DNA of 20,022 nt, from the NCBI GenBank assembly GCA_003427395.1, contig BFEA01000016.1:3014222-3034243 (forward strand). Reading direction: 5' to 3'. Made by a program: the position numbers and the translations under genes. The stretch comes from Chara braunii. Its lineage: Eukaryota; Streptophyta; Charophyceae; Charales; Characeae. The notes under the pieces were generated by a model that was given only the letters and a program-made list of their open reading frames with translations, did not search any database and was not told the DNA's origin. Of this stretch, positions 16,210 to 20,022 are shown piece after piece (position 1 is the stretch's first letter; each line of letters begins with the position of its first letter).

Positions 16210-17493
16210 ATGAGGAATTCTGAATTCCAAATCAACCCTCAGCCAAAAGTGATTTGCATGGTTTGTACTGCAATTGTACACAATTCTCAAGATATGTTTG
16301 TTCCAGATATTCAATCTCTTTCAGTTATTTTGCCCAGGGGTCGCCCAGTCTGGTGTCCTATGACTGGTGACCCATTGAAGGAACAGGTGGTACTCGGATC
16401 TCCGTGTTGAGGATGGATTCCTTGTTTGTGGTGATGAAGCTTATATTGACACATTCTCAACCTTTGCAAATTTTGATGTTTGAGAATATTGACTGTTGTG
16501 ACACTGTCTTATCTGTTGCGAAAATGGAAGCTCTATGTTCTCGAGTGTCCTCTTGACTGTTCATCAAATGAAGGCGATAGTTATATGGATGAACACAGAA
16601 GTAGGCCAAATGTGGAGGGGGATGCTCAAAACCGCAGCTGTGATAATGCTGGATGGAACAGCTGTCGAAGCAATGGTGATGAAGCCCTTTCATTGAAATA
16701 TCAAGTTAATGACAATGGCACTCGTACCATGGAGTTGGCTCTTCATCAAGCACGTGTTGTCTGGCCTTATCTCAATGACATGGGTCTACTCTGCAGCCTT
16801 AAGGTAACTATTCTGTATGATACTTTATGAGTTTCACATATTGATCCACCTTTCATTTACTCGCATGTTGATCTACCTATCATTGACTGCAGTAGATGGT
16901 ATGTCCTCTTCGATTTGAGATTCAATGTAGCAGCTCAGTAAAATGGTGTTTCATTGCCCCACTCCCACCATACTGAACTCTCTACGTCCATTCATCCCTC
17001 CTGCTTTATCGCTTGTCTTGAGGGTGGCTCTGTTGCTGATCTTTGAAATGGCTAAATAATAAAGTAATACAGGGTGTTATGATCACTGTTATCTTATACA
17101 ATCATACTGGTTGTTTACGTATTCTTTCTGTAGTCTTTTCACGTTCCTCTATGTCCAACCCATTTTCGTATGCTGATCTGTGGTGGGAACTTTTTTTGCT
17201 GATTGTTGCAGGAAGTTCTCACGAATTATTATGGCGGCCCAGGCTGTGTTGTTGGTTCAAGTTCGCTGGAACCTGACCCTTGGTTTTACTTCAGCATCAC
17301 CTGTAAGGTACTGCAATGGTTTTCTACATATTCTTTGAAAAAGGACAAAGGGAAAAATGTCACTGAAATGGTTCTGCCAATCTATTGTGACTCTGAGAAG
17401 GCACTAAGGTTTTTTTCTCGAAAAGTTGCAGATGATAAGGGTGCATGCCACATATTCTGTTTCAACTTGCCAGCGGCAGAGGAAACGGACTGA
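16210..17493 (+). CDS. Candidate host gene with introns, product unrecognised
   Basis: This is the best case for an ordinary gene. A frame from ATG 16210 reads KVICMVCTAIVHNSQDMFVP and PRGRPVWCPMTGDPLKEQ. The same frame resumes after 16531-16546 with CPLDCSSNEGDSYMDEHRSR, EALSLKYQVNDNGTRTMELA and ARVVWPYLNDMGLLCSLK, ending at AAG|GTAACT (16803/16804). A 408-bp GT-AG intron ends TTGTTGCAG at 17211 and joins in phase 0 to EVLTNYYGGPGCVVGSSSLE, DPWFYFSITCK and on to a stop at 17491-17493. A second donor-like AAG|GTACTG at 17307 could end the exon earlier. Between 16387 and 16545 is either a short phase-0 intron or coding DNA with three +1 shifts. I cannot name a family. Confidence 0.45.
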
Positions 17494-17593
17494 TGCTCTG
17501 CAGAATTGAAAGGAGCTGTACACATCAGATTGTGTAGAGAAAATTGCTGCAGTGGCTGAAATAGTCTGCTTAAAATGACAAGCAAAGGACTGA

Positions 17594-18066
17594 ATTAGGT
17601 GGTATTGTTGTTAAGGTATGAAGAACCCCTCACGTTCCAGTTTGCCTGTGATATGCAACCTCACGCCCCACGAGTGTTCCGTACCCATGGGGGGAATGCC
17701 GATCATATGGAGCATGGCCAAGGACTTTGGGCAAAGCAGGGGGGGCAAAATCCCAGGACAAAACCGGAAGTTCCCGATTCAGTTCGGAGGTTATCTTTAC
17801 AAGGAAGAAAGGAAAGGAGAGACAGAAGTCCAAAAGGTCCACTTTTCAAAATTGTCCCCTGCCCGGGAGGAATTAACAAAAACGGATGCAAAACGACAAA
17901 AGAAGCAAGGGCTGCCGAAATCGAAATGAATGGATCCAGTCTCCTTCCGACATTCTGAAGGAGAAATGCCGACGGGGAAGACCATCTTGAGCAGTTTGAA
18001 TCCTCGCTATAGGAAGGCGGAGGAGGCAGGGGAATGGACACGCGGAAGTTTGCCGGAAGTGCAGTA
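17594..18066 (+). pseudogene. Unknown open frame with one internal stop
   Basis: The frame starting near 17618 reads LPVICNLTPHECSVPMGGMP, SMAKDFGQSRGGKIPGQNRK and FPIQFGGYLYKEERKGETEV for 103 codons, then meets TGA at 17927-17929. The same frame stays open for another 45 codons (MDPVSFRHSEGEMPTGK to SLPEVQ) up to TAG at about 18066. The composition, rich in Gly, Lys and Pro with few rare residues, looks coding. It could be a piece of a transposon protein or a decayed gene, and I recognise neither. It lies 100 bases after the gene ending at 17493 and is not obviously part of it. Confidence 0.3.
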
Positions 18067-18488
18067 GCCGAGCTGCTGTGCTCTTGGAAACGGACCGATC
18101 CCTGACGTCACAGCACCAACCATCGCCACGAACACAAATTACCCAGTTTGCACCGACGGCAGCTACACTTGGGGTTCCACATGGCATGTGTGGCCGACCA
18201 GGGCAACACTGCGAGATTGGAGTACGGAAAGATGAGTTGAGAAGTAGTCAATCAGAACAAAGTTCAACAAACCCGAACTCACCAAAATGACAAGCTTTGG
18301 ATTGGTTGTAGAAGTGAACTCAGTCGGTTCGCAATAGCAGCCTCCTCACGTCTGCGTTGCAGCAGATAGTCTTCATCTACTACAGGGAACTCAGGAAGCC
18401 TGCTATGGCTGATCAAGAGGAGCTTTGAGCATGGGCAATTGCCCGCGTTGAGACTCAGGGTTGAAAACACCACCTCGATGCACACAAC
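18067..18488. other. Spacer, no supported gene
   Basis: A minus-strand frame (18279-18485) includes FPVVDEDYLLQRRREEAAIA, which looks protein-like, but it is short and unrecognised. Confidence 0.3.
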
Positions 18489-18685
18489 TTTTTTTTTTCT
18501 TTTTTTTTTTAAACACCAAACAGGTTCTTACGGCCCTGGTTCCATTTCCATTCTGGGGACACATCAGCCCGGTTCCTATTCCTCCTGCAAGTCAGGATAA
18601 AATATTACATCATGAAGCAGTGAAACACATTCACGCTTCCTTTTATCTAGCCGAAGGAACCCTGACCAGCATTGATTACTCCAAC
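18489..18685 (-). repeat. Dispersed repeat F, copy C
   Basis: It starts with a T-rich run (18489-18510), then CCATTCTGGGGACACATCAG, CCCGGTTCCTATTCC, GCAAGTCAGGAT, ATTACATCATGA, GCCGAAGGAACCCTGACCAG and CATTGATTACTCC. It agrees closely with copy B (10648-10863) but lacks that copy's internal duplication. On the minus strand it ends in poly(A). Confidence 0.65.
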
Positions 18686-18689
18686 ATCG

Positions 18690-19101
18690 TGGAGGATTGA
18701 CCGTCAGCTTGCCTTACGTCCACCTTTCCTCTCAGGTCCATTGCATGAACCTGCCAGATCGATCATAGAGAGCAAGAAAGGTATAGAAGCAACGGAAGAT
18801 GCAGTCTGGGAATTGCCATTCAGAATAATGTGGCCTGTGATGGAGCGTGTCCATCTGCTGGCTGAGATCTCTGCCTTCTTCACCCCACATCTGAGTTGTG
18901 CCAGTCTTTCCCCCGTAGACAGTCATTTATCTCTGCTACTTTGACCCCTGCCAGCCACACCTTAGTAAATTTTGCCTTATTTCCCCTCTGTTGCTCTTCG
19001 TCATCTGGCATGGAGTGACTCGTCTTATGCCACTGACACAGAATTTCTGCCTGAATCAAGGTCCTCGTCTCCGCCCGTACCTTCTCCCTTGGAGTTGAAA
19101 G
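18690..19101. other. Spacer, no gene seen
   Basis: Short frames without family motifs. The left flank adjoins repeat F and the right flank adjoins the minus-strand LINE remnant. Confidence 0.35.
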
Positions 19102-19315
19102 TCACACAATGGTTCTGCAGCACCTCTCCTTCCACATGGACCACAGTGTTACCTTTCTCATCATTCTCAACCATGTCTTCTCTGTCTTGTGGAATTGGGC
19201 TGGGAGGTTAGTCCATAGGAGGAGTTGGATGGGGTGTTCAGGGAGGGGAGTCGAGAAGAGGGAATCCCAGAGGTCCGAAGCCTTGGCCCTGTATTCTGTT
19301 GCCTCTCTACAGCCT
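19102..19315 (-). pseudogene. LINE ORF2 zf-RVT end and tail, inverted copy
   Basis: On the minus strand the frame reads CREATEYRAKASDLWDSLF, LLLWTNLPAQFHKTEKTWL and RKVTLWSMWKERCCRTIV. This matches 4250-4440 of the plus-strand LINE (CREATEYWSRASDLWDSLF, LWTNLP) at both DNA and protein level. It begins abruptly at GCTGTAGAGAGGC next to a T11 run (plus strand 19316-19329), so it is a truncated copy. Better preserved than the first LINE here, it keeps one frame across the segment. Confidence 0.75.
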
Positions 19316-19445
19316 TTTTTTTTTTTTCCCTTAGCACTCTTAAAGAGTGTAAAGGGTTTCGCGTGACGCTCCCACGGAGACCCACTTGCCAGTGTTGGGA
19401 AAGGCGGCGGGGCAAGGNGCGGGCCCACGGGACACCTGTGTCCTT
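19316..19445. other. Short GC-rich spacer
   Basis: GGCGGCGGGGCAAGG and CGGGCCCACGGG words, one N at 19418, no gene. The GAAAGGCGG word recurs after the tandem repeat near 19823, hinting at a larger repeat. Confidence 0.3.
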
Positions 19446-19805
19446 TTTTTATCTTTTTTTGTCGTTTTGTGGGCTCGCTCACGTCGTTTCGTTTTGGACT
19501 TAGGGCCTCGCTGCACTACTCACGAGACTGAATCTACCGCTGGAGTACGGAGAAATACGTTGCTTATCATTTTTTGTCGTTTTGTGGGCCCGCTCGCGTC
19601 GTTTCGTTTCGGACTTAGGGCCTCGCTGCACTGCTCACAAAACTGAATCTACCGCTAGAGTACGGAGAAATACCTTGCTTATCTTTTTTGTCGTTTTGTG
19701 GGCCAGCTTGCGTCGTTTCGTTTTGGACTTAGGGCCTCGCTGCACTACTCACGGGACTGAATCTACTGCTAGAGTGCGGAGAAATACATTGTCATCTTTT
19801 GTCTT
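19446..19805 (+). repeat. Tandem repeat, about 115-bp unit, 3.1 copies
   Basis: Units start with GTCGTTTTGTGGGC at 19461, 19576 and 19690 (periods 115 and 114), with a partial fourth GTCTTTTG at 19801. Shared blocks are CGTCGTTTCGTTT, GGACTTAGGGCCTCGCTGCA, CTGAATCTAC and GGAGAAATAC. Differences are mostly single bases. Frames stay open through the copies but the protein is unrecognised and likely meaningless. Confidence 0.9.
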
Positions 19806-19852
19806 TTGCGCACTGCGTCGTGAAAGGCGGTGGGGACGAACGGGATGAGTCG

Positions 19853-19942
19853 GAGGGGGTGCGGGGAGGTGGGGACCAGGGCAGTGGGCAGGGGGAGCGG
19901 CAACGCGAGGAGCAAAGGAGGGACCAGCGGGGGCAGAAACGG

Positions 19943-19945
<3 letters not shown>
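19853..19945 (+). other. G-rich, G-quadruplex-capable stretch
   Basis: Successive G runs (GGGGG, GGGG, GGGG, GGG, GGG, GGGGG) separated by short spacers at about 19853-19895 fit a G-quadruplex pattern on the plus strand. Confidence 0.5.

Positions 19946-20022
<77 letters not shown>
19946..20022. repeat. (GA)n microsatellite running to the window edge
   Basis: At least 77 bases of uninterrupted GA. It continues to the last base, so its full length is unknown. Confidence 0.95.

Noticed and set aside
17485-17505. Shared 13-mer CGGACTGATGCTC with 5694 and the repeat F family
   Set aside because: Too short, and flanks do not align; it spans the stop codon of the candidate gene by chance.
18140-18180. 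RNase H-like TDGSY motif
   Set aside because: Only five residues match in a short frame without the other catalytic positions.
19446-19805. CRISPR array
   Set aside because: Units of about 115 bp are contiguous with no unique spacers, and the context is eukaryotic.

Overview
The window looks like repeat-rich nuclear DNA of a eukaryote, most likely from the green lineage. I cannot name the species; a charophyte- or land-plant-like genome is a guess. Reasons: decayed non-LTR retrotransposons of the plant L1 type (reverse transcriptase followed by a Cys/His zf-RVT-like domain), GT-AG introns, abundant microsatellites, tRNA-derived repeats, and no bacterial gene packing or ribosome binding sites. 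Nearly all long open frames are retrotransposon remnants or low-complexity translations.

Layout. 1-640: C-rich start, no gene. 759-4898: a broken L1-type LINE ORF2 (RT 759-1790, post-RT region 1860-3180, zf-RVT 4085-4340, tail to a stop at 4870-4872, then A8). It is split at about 3185-4085 by a block of tRNA-like units and hairpins. 5112-5500: foldback repeat with arms of about 85 bp. 5742-5942 (-): weak candidate first exon. 6204-8290: second LINE remnant interrupted by one of two inverted copies of a ~500-bp repeat (6600-7090 and 7752-8290). 9933-10442: tandemly duplicated unit with long TG tracts and scattered Ns. 10918-11563: third LINE remnant. 12005-12320: dense cluster of TTGAC/GTCAA (W-box core) motifs. 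12380-13829: two assembly artefacts, each a Tn5/Nextera junction adapter between two copies of the same genomic segment. 13830-16200: intergenic, with a possible TATA box, strong GT splice-donor motifs and GC-rich blocks. 16210-17493: the best candidate for an ordinary host gene, product unrecognised. 17594-18066: an open frame of unknown origin with one internal stop. 18489-18685: a further copy of a dispersed repeat also present at about 7565, 10648 and 13192. 19102-19315 (-): fourth LINE remnant. 19446-19805: ~115-bp tandem repeat. 19853-20022: G-rich stretch, then a (GA)n tract running off the window.

The most solid unusual observation is technical. Two mate-pair junction adapters remain in the assembly at 12536-12573 and 13678-13708, flanked by exact 156-bp and 121-bp duplications, so those duplications and the ORFs across them are not biological. 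Biologically, the W-box cluster, the tRNA-like array nested in the LINE, the foldback element and two undescribed dispersed repeat families deserve follow-up. I found no convincing new multi-gene system.
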